From Saccopteryx bilineata (lineage: Eukaryota; Chordata; Mammalia; Chiroptera; Emballonuridae), in NCBI RefSeq assembly GCF_036850765.1, contig NC_089491.1:91172740-91236739 (forward strand): a DNA stretch of 64,000 nt. The letters are read 5' to 3'. Each line of letters begins with the position of its first letter. The stretch's first letter is position 1. The translations under genes were made by a program, and so were the position numbers. This document shows, piece by piece, positions 1-12,364 of the stretch. The notes below the pieces were generated by a model. It did no database searches. It worked only from the letters and a program-made list of their open reading frames with translations, and had not been told where the DNA came from.

Positions 1-67
1 GCTAAGGCTTTCTTATTGGAGCATGTCAGACTTAGGTACTAAAAACAGATTGGTTGATTGTAACATT

Positions 68-163
68 GGCCCCCACATAGAAGTTGCCAGATGGATCCCC
101 GTCAGGGTGCACGTGGGAGTCCACCTATCCATTCTCCTTTCACTTAAAAAAAAAAAACCCAAA
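68..163 (+). mobile_element. SINE type A, 3' fragment
   Basis: This matches the right-hand end of the Rhin-like tRNA-derived SINE that recurs through the window: a 'ccaggtggatcc'-like block, a 'gtgggagtc' block, a pyrimidine stretch, 'cacttaaa' and an A-run. The tRNA-like head is missing, so it is 5'-truncated or eroded. Confidence 0.7.
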
Positions 164-229
164 GCACGATGGGGCTACGTGTGCTATAAGATCGGCTATC
201 ATAGAGGGCTTACCTAGACTGCCCTCAAA

Positions 230-1090
230 TAAGTGATATTTGAACTGATGATTGAAGAATGAGTTAAAATGAGTATTGAAACAAGAGGGTATAGAATTCT
301 AAAGAGATGGCTCAACTTCTATAAATGTCCTGAGACAGAGACAAAAAGCATAAAGAACTGAGAGTAAGTCACTATGAGTAGATACCATAGAAGGGTTGGA
401 GGCAGGCTGTGCTAAATTCTAGGTCATATAAAAGATTTTGGTCATTAACTTTGGAACACAGGGGGAATTACTGACAATTTTTAAGGAGAGGAATCAAATA
501 ATCACATTGACATCTTAAATAAAATAGATGAAGACACAACAGTGAGAAGGCTATTGCAATAATCCAGCAGGAGAAGATATAGATAAACTGATCGTAGTAG
601 AAAAACAGAGAAAATGAAGACAAATTTGGTAAATTTAGAGGAGGTTATTTGATAATATGTTTGGTGATGGGAACTGAGGGAGAGTGGAACAGGGTAAATG
701 CTAAATCTCAGCTTTGGAACTCTGTATAGATACTAGCTCTGTTAAAGAGAAAATGATCTCTCTTGACTTGTTTATTTAGAGTGGAACAGAAGAATACAGG
801 AGAAGTGATTCTCAGTTCTAATTTCAATATGTTGATTTTGAGATACTTTAGAATAATCTGAACAACCTTGTTTAGTGTTTTTTGCTATTTGGATTTGGAA
901 AAGACAAATCTGAGCCCAAGATTAAAATTTGTGAATCGCCATGGAAATAGAAATTAGAGCCTTGGGCATGGAGAGGATTTTCTAGAGAAAAACATAGAAA
1001 AATCAAAGAAGACTAGGACTGAGTCTTGAGGAATTTCAACATCCAAATGTCAGATTACAACAACCAAAAGATGATGAACAGTACTTTTTG
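230..1090 (+). repeat. Degenerate ancient mammalian-wide repeat, family unnamed
   Basis: Word order and content (gain in 'aatccagcaggagaag', 'tcagctttggaac', 'gaggaatttcaacatccaa') resemble a widespread old mammalian interspersed repeat that I recognise but cannot name with confidence. It is heavily diverged and has no open frame. Later pieces near 8.75 kb and 14.6 kb look like other parts of the same family. Confidence 0.35.
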
Positions 1091-1703
1091 AGGTGTTATT
1101 ATGTGCAACTTATAATTAAGTCCTTGTTATATATTAACCTATTTAGTGGTCATAATAAACTTGTAAGGAAATATTATTTTAAGAATTTAAACTTACATTT
1201 GTATTTATCCTCAATATCTGCATTGTCTAAGTGACTTCTAAGAACTTGTAATATGGCTAGTCCAAACTGAGATGTACTATATGTAAAATGAGTACCAAAA
1301 TATTTTGAATATATCAAATTTTAAAGATTTAATACCAAAAGTAAATAATGCAAAATACCCCATTAATATTTTTACATTGACTACTTGTTGAAATGATAGT
1401 ATTTTGAATATACTGGGTTAAATAAAATACATTATTAAAATTAATTTCACCTGGCCCTTTTACTTTTTAAACATTTAATCAATTTAACTTCATTTTAAAT
1501 TAGAAATGTAAACTTCTCTACATGGATCACATTATGTTTGCATTGGACAGCCCTGTTCTATATATTTCCCCCATTTGCTCTCTGAATTCCTAGCTCCAGA
1601 TGGGCCCTAACAAACAGTTAATATGCTTTCCTTGACACACAGATTCCATTCAGATCTGAGCTCCAAGCGTGTCCCACATGCTTTCATGCCCTGCCTCTGT
1701 GGC

Positions 1704-1717
1704 GTTTCCATGGTAAC
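1704..1717. promoter_or_regulatory. RFX-type X-box palindrome
   Basis: The 14 bases gtttccatggtaac match the palindromic RFX-family site (GTTRCC-AT-GGYAAC) at all but one position. The site lies in a short stretch richer in G+C than its surroundings and containing several CpGs. I see no gene start nearby, so function is unproven; chance occurrence or origin inside an old repeat is possible. Confidence 0.4.
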
Positions 1718-1864
1718 CACGCCTTAGCGAGAGAAAGATGCTTTTAATCTGAGTTCTAAAAATTTTCCTCTTCGGGCTTTATGTCACTTCATATTGATTT
1801 TATGGTTCTCTTTTTGGTTCTTCTCTAGAAGTTGGTGTGCTTTTTGAAGTCACGAGTGTTAGTT

Positions 1865-1990
1865 CAGTGGTTCCTAGGCATAAAAATATTTAAGAATCAC
1901 TTGGGAAGTTTTCTCAAATTATACAAGGCCATCAGCCTGGGAGATTTCTATATGTTCCCTACCTCCGATGAAGGACTACTGCTCTAATCT
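1865..1990 (+). mobile_element. MER5-like hAT fragment
   Basis: It begins with 'cagtggttcctaggc', close to the hAT terminus CAGTGGTTCT, followed by 'agaatcacttgggaag', typical of MER5-type non-autonomous elements. The right terminus is eroded and no target duplication is evident. Confidence 0.35.
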
Positions 1991-2694
1991 TTCTATTGTC
2001 TGAGAGATGAACTTGCTACACTCTAACTATTATATTCTTATTTGCTTCCTGTCCTCCTCTGTCTCCTCAGTCAGCTATTCCCCTCTCCAATATCATACCC
2101 ACTTTGTTTCCCTACTAGTCACCAAAGGGCTCCATTTTGGTCCTGTCTGCAATGATTCTGAAAAACTGAGTTTAATTCATATAACTATAGAGAGCTGACA
2201 TTGGATTGGACAAGAATAATACTGATCTCATATTGATACATTTAGTTCACATGAAAATATCCACCTGCCTGTCTAAGAGACACTGGTAGGCACAGACAAC
2301 TGCTTTAAGAAGTTGTTTCTAAAATCAGCATATAAATATTTTATAACACACCATTCAAGATAAAACCAAGAAGTGAGTTATCTCACAGGCAATAATGCAT
2401 TAAAAATGGAATCTAAAAATATGCTATAATTTAGGTAATACCAAAAATAAGGTAATATTTTCCAAATATAGTTATCATGATTTTTTCCTTATTACTCTAA
2501 AATTTTCTTTCATGTTGTGAATCCTCTTGGCTTGTGATTATTTTGCAGGTGTATATTGTGTCATGAGACAGAAGAATAGAGGTTTAGAAGTTAGGACACT
2601 TTATTTCTTCACATATATAATGAGGCAATAATAGTCAACTCAAGAGATTAGAGGAGATGATACAAGTAAACTACTTGAAGAATAAATTAAGATC
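1991..2694. other. No recognised feature
   Basis: AT-rich unique-looking sequence. A 63-codon open frame at 2007-2198 has no recognisable motif and is within chance expectation. Confidence 0.5.
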
Positions 2695-2905
2695 TCTCTA
2701 CATAGATAAAAGTATTTAACCAGGGGGAGCAGGTGGGAACAGGGAGTAAAGAGAGACAAGTATGCAGTGAAGGAGAGTAATATGACTTTGGGTGATGGGT
2801 ACACAGCACAATCAACAGTTCAAATTCTATAAAGATGTCTACTTCAAACCTGTGTACTCTTATTGATCTCGTTAAATTTAATTCTCTAAATAAAAAAAGT
2901 ATTAA
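2695..2905 (+). mobile_element. L1 3' end (older bat-type subfamily)
   Basis: The piece contains the 3'UTR landmark 'ctttgggtgatgggta', then 'cacagcacaatcaac', 'ctcttattgatc', 'ttaaatttaattctc' and an A-rich tail. It is 5'-truncated and diverged. Confidence 0.65.
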
Positions 2906-3954
2906 AAATTAAGATATCTCTAAATCTTAGTTGTTTTCTTTCTCAAGGTTAACTATTTTCAAAAGTTTAAGATTGTTTACTTTCCCCAATTTTTCTTTCT
3001 CCTGGTAATTCACCACATTATTATCTAAAGCAGAATTGCAAGGACTTAATTTAGTCCTCTAATTATTATTTGGGAACGGGTTGTAAAAGTACAATCTCTC
3101 AAGGAGACAAAATCAGGACCCTGATTACAGTGGTGCTCAGTTACACCACTTAAGTATAGCAATGTGAAATTAAAAAGTTGATATTCTACTAAATGCTAAT
3201 TAGTACACAGATAATATCTCCAGAATTTGGGTAATTCAGCTGAAATACTTAACAAAGTAATTATTCAAATGAACTGAAACTTTTTAAACTCATAGCTTCC
3301 TAATAGGCTAAATCCAAATCCTTCCCTTACTCAAAGAATTTCAGTTACATTTGATATGACATCTATCTTTCCCTAATTTTTTTCTGTAATTTATTAATTT
3401 TACATAAAAATTTGCTTACTTTATTTTGTCATGAGTTTGACAGATGTGTTAGGATAGCACTTATGTAAAACTAGGATCAGAGACCAAGCTAGGAAATATA
3501 ATTTTTTATTATTGTTCAAATTTGTTGTTAAAGATTATAATATTTAAATTTTATTTATCATTTCAGAAAATATATATTTGGTATCCATAATACATCAGGT
3601 ATTATAAGTTTTAAAATATTATATATAATAAAATTCTTATGAAAGTGAAAGAGAAAGACTTAAAAGTAAAAAATTTAAAAACCTATAATTTATTTAAAAC
3701 TATTTATCCCCCGTTAAAATAAAGCTAAACATTTAATAAGACATGCTTAAGTTGCAATTGTTTCTAGTCTTTTCTATATTAAGAATGTTTGTATTGGAAA
3801 TTTTACCCAAAGAAGTGTCCATTAACTAATTAAACTTATAAATTAAATAAAATATAAATATATTAAAGTTCACATACCCAGAGTTATATGTAGTAAACAA
3901 TTAAGAAAACCTTAGAAAGTATATAAACAAATTATATTAAAAGTAAGCATTTGA
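2906..3954. other. AT-rich interval, no recognised feature
   Basis: Very A+T-rich between roughly 3480 and 3900, with many TATA-like runs. I see no gene, repeat family or structured element here. Confidence 0.5.
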
Positions 3955-4332
3955 GGCTCTGGCCAGTTGGCTTGTGATAGAGAATTGACCTGGCAAGTGG
4001 ATGTCCCAGGTTCAATTCCCGGTCAGGGCACACAGGAGAAGCACCCATCTGCTTCTTCACCCTTCCCACTTTTGATCCTCTCTCTTTCTTTCTCTCTTCT
4101 CCTCCTGCAACCACGGCTCAATTGGAGTGAGTTGGCCCTGGGTGCTGAGGATGGCTCCATGGCCTCTGCCTTAGGTGCTAAGAATAGCTCAGTTGCTAAG
4201 CAACAGAGCAATGGCTCATATGGGCAAAGCATTGCCCCCTACTTGGATTTCTGTGTGGATTCTGGTGAGGGTGCATATGGGAGTCTGTCTCTCTGCCTCC
4301 CCTTCTCTCACTGAATAATACCCAAAAAAATT
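3955..4332 (+). mobile_element. SINE type A (Rhin-like tRNA-derived SINE)
   Basis: Head 'gctctggccagttggc' with the B-box 'ggttcaattcccgg' and acceptor-like 'cagggc', then the family's 'agaagcacccatctg' block, pyrimidine-rich body and A-rich tail. Flanks carry a 10-bp near-identical target duplication, aagcatttga at 3945-3954 and aaacatttga at 4333-4342. Open frames here on both strands are SINE sequence, not genes. Confidence 0.9.
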
Positions 4333-4702
4333 AAACATTTGATACACTGAAAAAAATTCTCAATGTGATAATTCATTTTATGTGCCACCTTGGTTATAAA
4401 ATGGTGTTTTGGTGTTTGATCAAACAATATTTTGAATGTTCCTGTAAAGGTGTTTTAGAGTGAGACTAACACATTATTCAGTGGAATTTGAGTAAAGCTG
4501 ATTACCTTCCAAAATGTAGGTGGGCCTCGACTAATTAGTTGAAGGACTTAATAGAACAAAGACTGACCTCCCTGAGCAAGAAAGAATACTGGCATCAGAC
4601 TGTTTTAGTCTCAAACTGAAATTATTCCTTTAGTCTCCAACCTGCCAGCCTCTCCCATCAGATTCTGGATTTGCCATAACTCTATAATCAAATTCCTTAA
4701 GA

Positions 4703-4705
<3 letters not shown>
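4333..4705. other. No recognised feature
   Basis: Moderately AT-rich sequence between two SINEs, without motifs I can assign. Confidence 0.5.
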
Positions 4706-4741
<36 letters not shown>

Positions 4742-4742
4742 T
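4706..4742. repeat. (CT)n microsatellite
   Basis: About 18 CT units with one interruption, directly abutting the tail side of the minus-strand SINE that follows. Confidence 0.9.
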
Positions 4743-5088
4743 CAGTGAGAGAAGGGGAGGCAGAAACAGACTTCCACATATGCCACCACTAGGATCCACC
4801 TGGCAAGCCCACTAGGGGGTGATGCTCTGCCCATCTTGAGTATTGCTCCATTTCTCAGCAACCAAGCTCTTCCTAGCACCTGAGGTGGAGGCCATGGAGC
4901 CATCCTAAGCACCTGGGGCCAACTCACTCCAATCAAGCAATGGCTGCAGGTGGGGAAGAGAAAGAGAGAAGCAAAAGGGGGAGAGGTAGAGAAGCAGATG
5001 GGTGCTTCTCCTGTGTGCCCTGACCAGAAATTGAACTGGGACATCCACACGCTGGGTTGATGTTCTACCACTGAGCCAACTGGCCAGG
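4743..5088 (-). mobile_element. SINE type A, minus strand
   Basis: Reverse-complement copy: tail-side 'gggaggcagaaacagac', body with 'ctagggggtgatgctc', and tRNA-like head ending 'ccaactggccagg'. It is bounded on both sides by CT-rich tracts, so either it inserted into a pre-existing CT run or the duplicated target was CT-rich. Two overlapping minus-strand frames of about 110 codons are SINE-derived. Confidence 0.9.
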
Positions 5089-5089
5089 A

Positions 5090-5113
5090 TGCTCTCTCTC
5101 TTTCTCTCTCTCT

Positions 5114-5204
<91 letters not shown>
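5090..5204. repeat. Compound (TC)n-(TA)n microsatellite
   Basis: A long TC tract runs directly into about 23 TA units ending near 5204. A tract of this kind is expected to be length-polymorphic. Confidence 0.95.
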
Positions 5205-5207
<3 letters not shown>

Positions 5208-5261
5208 GACTCTGTTTCTGTAAAGAACTCTTACTAACATACTTGCTTTTTAATTGTTTTT

Positions 5262-5634
5262 ACTGATTTTTAGAGAAAGAGAGACAGGAAGGGAGAGAGA
5301 GATGAGAAACATTAACTCATAGTTGTTACACTTTAGTTTTTCATTGATTGTATCTTATGCGTGCCTAACAAGGGGGTGACGGGGCTTAAGCTAAACCAGT
5401 GATTTTTTGCTCAAGCCAGTGACCTTGGGCTTTAAGCCAGTAACTTTGGGTTTGAGCCAGTGACCTTGGCATCATGTGGATGATCCTAAGCTCAAGCCAG
5501 TAACCTGGCAATCAAGCTAGTAAGCCTATGATCAAGCTCACAAGCCTGCACTCAAGCTGGGTTAGGGTGTTTTGAACCAGGAACCTCAGCTTTCTGGGTA
5601 GATGTTCTATCCACTGTGCCACCTCCAGTCAGGC
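5262..5634 (-). mobile_element. SINE type B, minus strand
   Basis: Reverse complement of the second tRNA-derived SINE: 'gagaaagagagacagg' at the tail side, repeated 'tcaagccagtgacc' modules in the middle, and a head ending 'ccactgtgccacctcc'. The internal modules are short imperfect direct repeats of about 20-25 bp built on 'caagccagtgacctt', a feature of this family here. Confidence 0.85.
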
Positions 5635-8600
5635 TACTACACTCACTATTTTACTTATTCTCATATAGGTTTCATAAAAGTTAAAGGACTTAATAATGCC
5701 TTTATCCCCAAAAGAAAAGAGTAAATCCACTTTGAACATGAGTTCTACCCAGAACTGCACTCAAAATTAATTTACTGTTTATAAACCTTCATGTATTTAT
5801 CTTAAAAAACATTAAAGAAAAAAACATTGCTATGCTTAACAAATACAAGCAATTTGGGATTAGAATAAAGATACAAGGTGATAGGCACATGATTATGAAA
5901 TGTGTTAATGAACACCATTTTATCTCTGGTTGTACTAAAAGTTCTCTCAACAGGAAAAAAACAACAACCTAAAACCTTGTTGTGACTTCAAGATATATGT
6001 ACCAGCACTTAAAAATATTCTCTATAAAAATAGCAGCTTCATCTCAACTAACATTTTAAAAGCAGTCCCTTATATAAAACAGAAAACTTGCAGAGCTGTA
6101 GGACAACTGAATCTCAGAAAGCTCTCTCAGTGTCTTCCCAAACCTATTCCTGCCCACAGCAATAGCACAGCTGAAGAAAGTCCCAGGCATCCTCTAACTC
6201 TGAGCTGCTTATGAACATAGGAGCGAAGAAGAAAAGTATACACATTTTTCAGAGATAGTATTACAATTATAAATATTTATTCATTAATTGTTATACAGTT
6301 AATATATTTGAATCATATATTAAAATTAAATGAGGGTAGTAAGTTGTTTTTTGTAAAGCTTCTCCAACCATCATTTTTGTCATATATATGTTTAAAATAC
6401 TATGTTAATTTTCTGTTATCTAATAGAAAAGGGGCTTAACAATTTAATGCAAAAAGTTATTTCAAAGCATACAATCTTGTAGATCATGTGCATAATTAAC
6501 TGTTAGGAATCAAACATAACAAAACAGTAAGAAGGTCAAAATGGATATAAAAGATTATTTCATGATGACCCAAAAGTAATTTCAGAAGCCTTTACTGTTG
6601 TATGCACAAATGTCACTTAACAAATAAAAAATCAAAATTATTCATGGTTATGAAAGATTTGTGGTCATCTCATTAAATGTAAATAAGACCTAAATTTATA
6701 GCCATTTAAATAGAAAGGATGTGGTAAAACCAACATGACTACTTGAAGCCTGAATTGGTTATTAACATAATTAATCATCAATTGTTTGATTTATGATTCA
6801 GGAATCAATCAGACTAAGTAATCATGATCATAAAGTTTGTTTTACTATAAACAAGGACTAATCAACCTGTCATCAAGTAATTCATGCTTGTGACGTTGGA
6901 GAAGTTTATCTTTCCTCTCAGAACATGGGACCATAGACAACTATTTCTGCAGTAGAGTAAGTGGAAATGAGGACAGCTAATATTAGCATATACCATAATA
7001 ATGTATAATTTTGCACATTAAAGCTGTATTTCTACCTATACTAATAATGTTTTTCTGGTTTAACTAAAATGCAATCTTAGTTACTTACAGAAATATTGCA
7101 TAACAATGATGTTTACAAGTCCCTGATCATTTAACACACAAGCTTTTAAATTAATACATTCATTGTGTATAGACTTTATGTAGAGTAACTTTATACAAAT
7201 ATTTGCATAATCACTAAATTTAAATCTTTACTATTCAAATTGCTGTATTTGTGACTTGGGGTAGGAGTACTTGTTCAAGGAATCTGTTTCTGATGTGTTA
7301 TGTTTCTTAATCAGGAAGTATTACACATTGCTTTTCAGAAAGAGAACAGGAGAGACAGGTAGCAACTACATAAAACATGTATATTTAGGTAAAGAAACCA
7401 TAATTTCGGGTGTAGTTGACACTAAATACCAAATAGAAGGATTCTAGAATATATTTACCAGGGATTGCTTGACCTTGTATGTCTTGTAATACAAAGTGGC
7501 TTGTTCTCAATGGTACAGTAAAGGGATCCTAAGCATCGAGGTGTAGATCAACTGCAGAAGCACCTGTGAAGCACTATGAATTACTTTGTAAACCACCACC
7601 ACATTAGCTTAGATATGGTGATTCACAAAGAAATCCACAGCACTTCACAGTTTGAGTAAAGCTCGGTACCTATGAACCAATAAAAACAGTACCCTTACAC
7701 AACCAAAGGATGAGGGAGCATTTTCATCTTATTTCATATGACATTAAAACAGAATAATTGCAAATAGCTAGATAGAGCAATATTCACAATCAGTTAAAGA
7801 ATATGTCTGATTTTATGCCACCCTATTTTAATTAGAAAAATAAAAGAAATGCTGAATATTTATTTTAGGTAAACAAAACAAAAACAAAATATAACCTTTC
7901 TGCATTATATACCAACTAATTTTCATTTAAAATCATTTCTAACGCATCGACTAGCATTATGTTATGCAGGATATTAAAACAGTTTTCTACTCTTAGAAAT
8001 AAAATGCATGATTATTTATATACTTGTCAGAACTGGAGAGTAAAATAAATAATAAAAATATATGTGATTCTCACTTATATATCATAGTATATAAGTGTTA
8101 CTGGGATAAAAATATATTTTGTTACTTAGCTTCACATTTTATAATCACAAGTTCTTATATTTTATAAAAAACTAAATTAGAGTGTTTTTCGATTACATTT
8201 ATTTAAATGAACTTTTTTTCAAGTAACTTTCTAAAATCCAAGAATATTCATAAAACCAAATGCTATGATATGCATATCTGATTCAACTTATTAGAGTTAC
8301 AGAAATTAAAAAATGGAAAACTATTTAGTAAAATTACTATCTTTAGTTAAATACTAAAATTAAACACCTTTTATTTATACTGTCCTAATGATAACATTTA
8401 CTTAAAGAGCAGAAAGAAACTTTAAGGTTTCATTTATAATTAATGGGGAAAAGAAGATCTATAAATCTAACTGGCCTAGGAAATGTAATATCTGGTAGTA
8501 CATAGCTATATAATTTCAACATTTTTAGAGTATAACATCAAATGTTAACATGAACTAATGGTTATGCTATACAAAACTCATGAACATACAGTCTCAAGCA

Positions 8601-8739
8601 GTTCACTAGTGTCCCCATTGCTTAGTAGCCCTCTGCTCATCTTCCCAACCATACAGGCAGCAACGAGGCCAAATTTGCTGAGTGGCTGAACAATTAAATG
8701 TATTTAAATAAAAAGAAAATTGTAATAATAGTTATATGT
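5635..8739. other. 3.1-kb interval without recognised repeats
   Basis: I recognise no SINE, L1, hAT or MIR, which is unusual next to the dense flanks. It is AT-rich and has no long open frame. Between about 6740 and 6900 there is a cluster of homeodomain-like TAAT/ATTA and TGATTTATGA-type words with a TGACGT. It could be a non-coding regulatory block or simply very old decayed DNA. Confidence 0.4.
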
Positions 8740-8872
8740 TCAGAGATATTTATTATATGCCTCTTATGTGCCAGACATAGTTCCAGTTAGATACTGGAGA
8801 TAGAAAAAACAAACTCAATATAGTCCCAGACTTCAAGGAACACAGAGAAGAAAACAAGGAATTGAAAAAAAG
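8740..8872 (+). repeat. Ancient interspersed repeat fragment
   Basis: The phrase 'tatttattatatgcct' followed by 'cttatgtgccagacat' and 'cttcaaggaacacaga' resembles the start of a common mammalian-wide repeat (last-column cue: activity word 'tgtgccaggcac'). I cannot name the family with confidence. Confidence 0.4.
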
Positions 8873-9206
8873 GGCCCTGACTGGTTGACTCAATAGACAG
8901 AGCGTTGGCACATTGTACAGACATCCCAGGTTCAATTCATGATCAAGGCACACATGAGAAGCAACCAACTGTTTCTCTCCCTCTCCCTCTTCCTCTCCCC
9001 CTTCTCTCCCTCTTCCCCTTCCCACAGCCAGTGGCTCCACTGGTTCTAGCATTGGCCCTGGGAGCTGAGGATAGCTTGGCAAACTTGAGCATTAAACCCA
9101 GACAGGGATTGCCAGGTGGATCCTGGTCCAGATGCTTGTGGGAGTCGGTCTCACTATCTCCCCTCCTCTCACTTAAAAAAAGTAAAGAAAAGAAAAGGAA
9201 GACAAA
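8873..9206 (+). mobile_element. SINE type A, variant with shorter body
   Basis: Head 'ggccctgactggttga', diverged B-box, then 'agaagcaacca', pyrimidine tract, 'tggctccactggttc' and 'gccaggtggatcctgg', ending 'ctcacttaaaa'. The body lacks part of the block seen in the young copies, as do the copies at 22428 and 54334, suggesting an older subfamily. Open frames on both strands are SINE-derived. Confidence 0.85.
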
Positions 9207-10388
9207 AGGGGTGATATGTGCCATGAAAAGGTTTCACACAGGGCTCATGAAGATCATATGGACTGGCCACTCAATCCAGCTGTAAAACGGTTATTGACAG
9301 CTCTGTAAGCATCATGTAAAAGAAAATGAGAGGAACAGCAATGGAATGTGATTTATAAAAGAACACTACAGGTGAAATGGAAAGTCCATACTATATTTGG
9401 AAGGTTAAGTAAAAACAAGTAAACATCACCAGATGGGGGGCAGCAGAGACAGACAAATTTTGAAGCCAGAAATGTGTAACACAATGACTTAGCCTAATAA
9501 AATGTGGACAGGGTGAAAAAGCAGTTAATGAAGCACTCTCCAGATTTGAATAAAAGTCCCAAACTGTCCCAGACAAAACCTGAAAAATTAGAAACATTAA
9601 CCTGTTTTCTCTCTGAGGCTTAGGCACAACTGGTTGGATGAGGAGATACATTCAGAGATTGACACAGGTTTGAAAATACACAATCTACTCTAAGACAAGA
9701 GATATGTGGGTCTGAATAACCATCCCAAATGTGATTTAATCAAATAATGTTAAGTTAAAAGACAATTCAGAATAAATTTTACAATATTCTTCTCTCTCTC
9801 CTTCTTTCTCAAAATAAGACAAGTATGTTCTCCATACCTGGTGCATATGCTCGTTGGGTGCTTGATTTGCTTTATTACTGAATTTGAATGTAAAAAAAAA
9901 ACCAAAAAAACTTCAAACATGCCACTCTTTAAATTACATTCACTTACCTTAAAAAATCCTCCCACATTTTCTGTCAAATATGCTTTCAATTTTATATAAA
10001 AGGATAACTGAGCTCTGAGAATGAAATGTTCTGCTTGCACTAATTTTCTGGTGCACTGATTAGTTAGGAAACACCATTTTTTTTCTAACTCTTGCACTTT
10101 GGACTTCAGAAATAGTGAAGTCCACATTTTTCTTGATGAATGCACACTGCAGTGCCTTATTGTCCTTTTCTAAGGCTATTAAAAACCTTGTAACATTTTT
10201 TTCTTGGCAGTCAAAATTTTCTTCAGTACTCACAATACATTGGTTATACATCCAATGCTTAAAATTTGAGAATATGTAGTCTCTACCCCAAGGAATTCAG
10301 AGTACCATAGAATATACAAAGTTATTCTGCATCTGCAGTTAGAAAGTATATTGTAAAGCCTTTGGAAAATGGTATAAAAAACATACCC
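9207..10388. other. No recognised gene; two overlapping minus-strand open frames
   Basis: Minus-strand frames of 131 codons (10145-9750) and 63 codons (10251-10060) overlap in different phases. They contain lysine- and glutamate-rich stretches but no domain I recognise. Their ends are not marked by splice or poly(A) signals that I can support. Treated as non-genic, with a decayed exon as a weak alternative. Confidence 0.35.
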
Positions 10389-10766
10389 GCCCTGACTGGT
10401 TGGCTCAGTGGTAGAGCATCAGCCCCATGTGTGGATATTCCAGGTTTGATCCCCAGTCAGGGCACACAGGAGAAGCGATCATCTGCTTCTCCACGTTCCC
10501 CTTTTCTCTTCTCTCTCTTTTTTCTTTTTTCCTCCCACAGCCATGGCTTGATTGGTTTGAGGGCATTGGTGGCCATGTGCTGAGGATGTTTCCAAAGAGC
10601 CTTCTCCTCAGGTGCTAAAAATAGCTCATTTTCTGAACATGGCCCAAGATGGGCAGAGTACTGGCCCCTGACTGGGGTTGTCATGTAAATTCCAGTCAGG
10701 GCACATGCAAGAGTCTGTCCCTCTATCTCCACTCTACTCACTTGAAAAAAGAAGAAAAAAAAAAGA
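10389..10766 (+). mobile_element. SINE type A with perfect target duplication
   Basis: Full-length copy with head 'gccctgactggttggc' and A-rich tail, flanked by the identical 12-mer tataaaaaacat at 10373-10384 and 10767-10778. The target duplication proves retrotransposition at this spot. Confidence 0.95.
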
Positions 10767-10778
10767 TATAAAAAACAT

Positions 10779-11964
10779 GACCAAGGGCCTAAGGCTGCAA
10801 AGAGAAGTGAAGCAAACACCCAAGTTATCCAGGGCAAGGGGAAAGGGTGGTGCAGATTTGGCTAATATGTTACACAATATGGCCAATTATAAAGCATGAA
10901 ATAGACTGATATTTTTGTGTTCTGACACTTGAACAAATCCTGATTGTTTGTGGGGCAAGTCACTATGTGGGGCACTAATGATAACATGAACTAACTTCAT
11001 TCTCTTACTATTCTAACACCAGGAGGAAAACTCCAACTGAGGGATGTCTCTAATTGGGCTCCAGCTAGTCGATGGACAAATGCCACCCAAGAGTTTTACA
11101 GTGAATACTTTAGTTCCAATTCAAAATCTAAACAGTAGGTCTGTACTATAATTTATTTGCTAGAGTCATTCTTATTTTTAGAATTTATATATCCCATTTT
11201 TTAAACCAATGCAAGAAAGAAAAAAAAATTAAATAAAAAACATAAGGAAAGGAACTGATATCAAAGTAGATGTTACAATATTAACTATATTTAAAATAAG
11301 TACAGCTGCTGATAGGTAGTAAAACAGCTGCAGAACTGACAGAGGCACCTGCAGTGCAGGATGGTATCACACAACTAACATGACAATCCCTACTGCAAAA
11401 CTGAGTGGGAGGCAAAGCTCCAAAGGAAGCCTGCCTTCTTCCTGGTGAGGAAAGCCAAAAGGAATGAAAATAATTTAACAAGTCAAATAATACAAAACAA
11501 ATATAGAACAGGAAATGAAAAATGCATGCACAGTAAATACAATCTTCCTCCTAGCTGCATTTACCTCTTCCCTCTTATACACTCATTTTTTTTTTCTTTT
11601 TCTTGCCCCTCACTATTAAAAATAACAGAACAAATTAGGGGATGAAAACCAGTCATGGCTGACTGATGAATAATAAAGTACTAACAGGAAAGAGGCTAAG
11701 GAATAATATTTCATGTAAGTGATGGCAATGAAAGAACATGCATCTGAGTGATATCTCAGCACCTTTAATTTATAATTTATTAATTTATGTACTTAATATA
11801 ATTGTTAACAACAATGAGCTATTTGGCATGATTGTTATTTCAATTATAAATACACAAAATCCCATTCATGTTACATCAATGTAAAATTTTGATATAAATT
11901 AAAGAGACTCATAAAATGATTGAAATTTTCATTATTTTGGAAAAAACAACAATAATAAGATCTT
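10779..11964. other. No recognised feature
   Basis: Unique-looking sequence, with a slightly G+C-richer patch near 11300-11450. The short open frames there show no motif. Confidence 0.5.
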
Positions 11965-12180
11965 TTATTTAACAACCTTCTACATATTACTTATATTAAT
12001 TCACTTATTTCTGACAATAACAGAGAAGAAAGAATTCCCATCCTAAAGAGGCTAAAGTTCAAAAAGACAATAATTTTCCCAAGGTCAAAAAAAAGCATTT
12101 CAAAGCAAAGCCAGATATGTCTCAAAGCTTATGTTCTGTCCTTGCCCCATAAGTCTGCAATATGCAGTATTATCTGTAGC
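11965..12180 (-). mobile_element. MIR, minus strand
   Basis: Reads in reverse like the MIR core: 'attcccatcctaaagagg', 'ttttcccaaggtca', 'aaagccagatatg'. Diverged and without target duplication, as expected for an old mammalian-wide SINE. Confidence 0.6.
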
Positions 12181-12364
12181 ATTTGGGAAATCTACTGAAA
12201 AAATAAAATTAGGTTAAAACATGAAGTTTTTATCTATCATACTAAATATTATGTGGATTCAAATAAATACATGATATATGCTTGAGACCTACATTAAAAC
12301 ACTTCATTTGACCAAAATAATAAGAAATGTTAATTTATAATATTTGTTAAAATTTGCCATTTTA

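Noticed and set aside
9750..10251. Two overlapping minus-strand frames with Lys/Glu-rich, coiled-coil-like stretches
   Set aside because: No family recognised and the phases differ; could be a decayed exon but the evidence is too thin.
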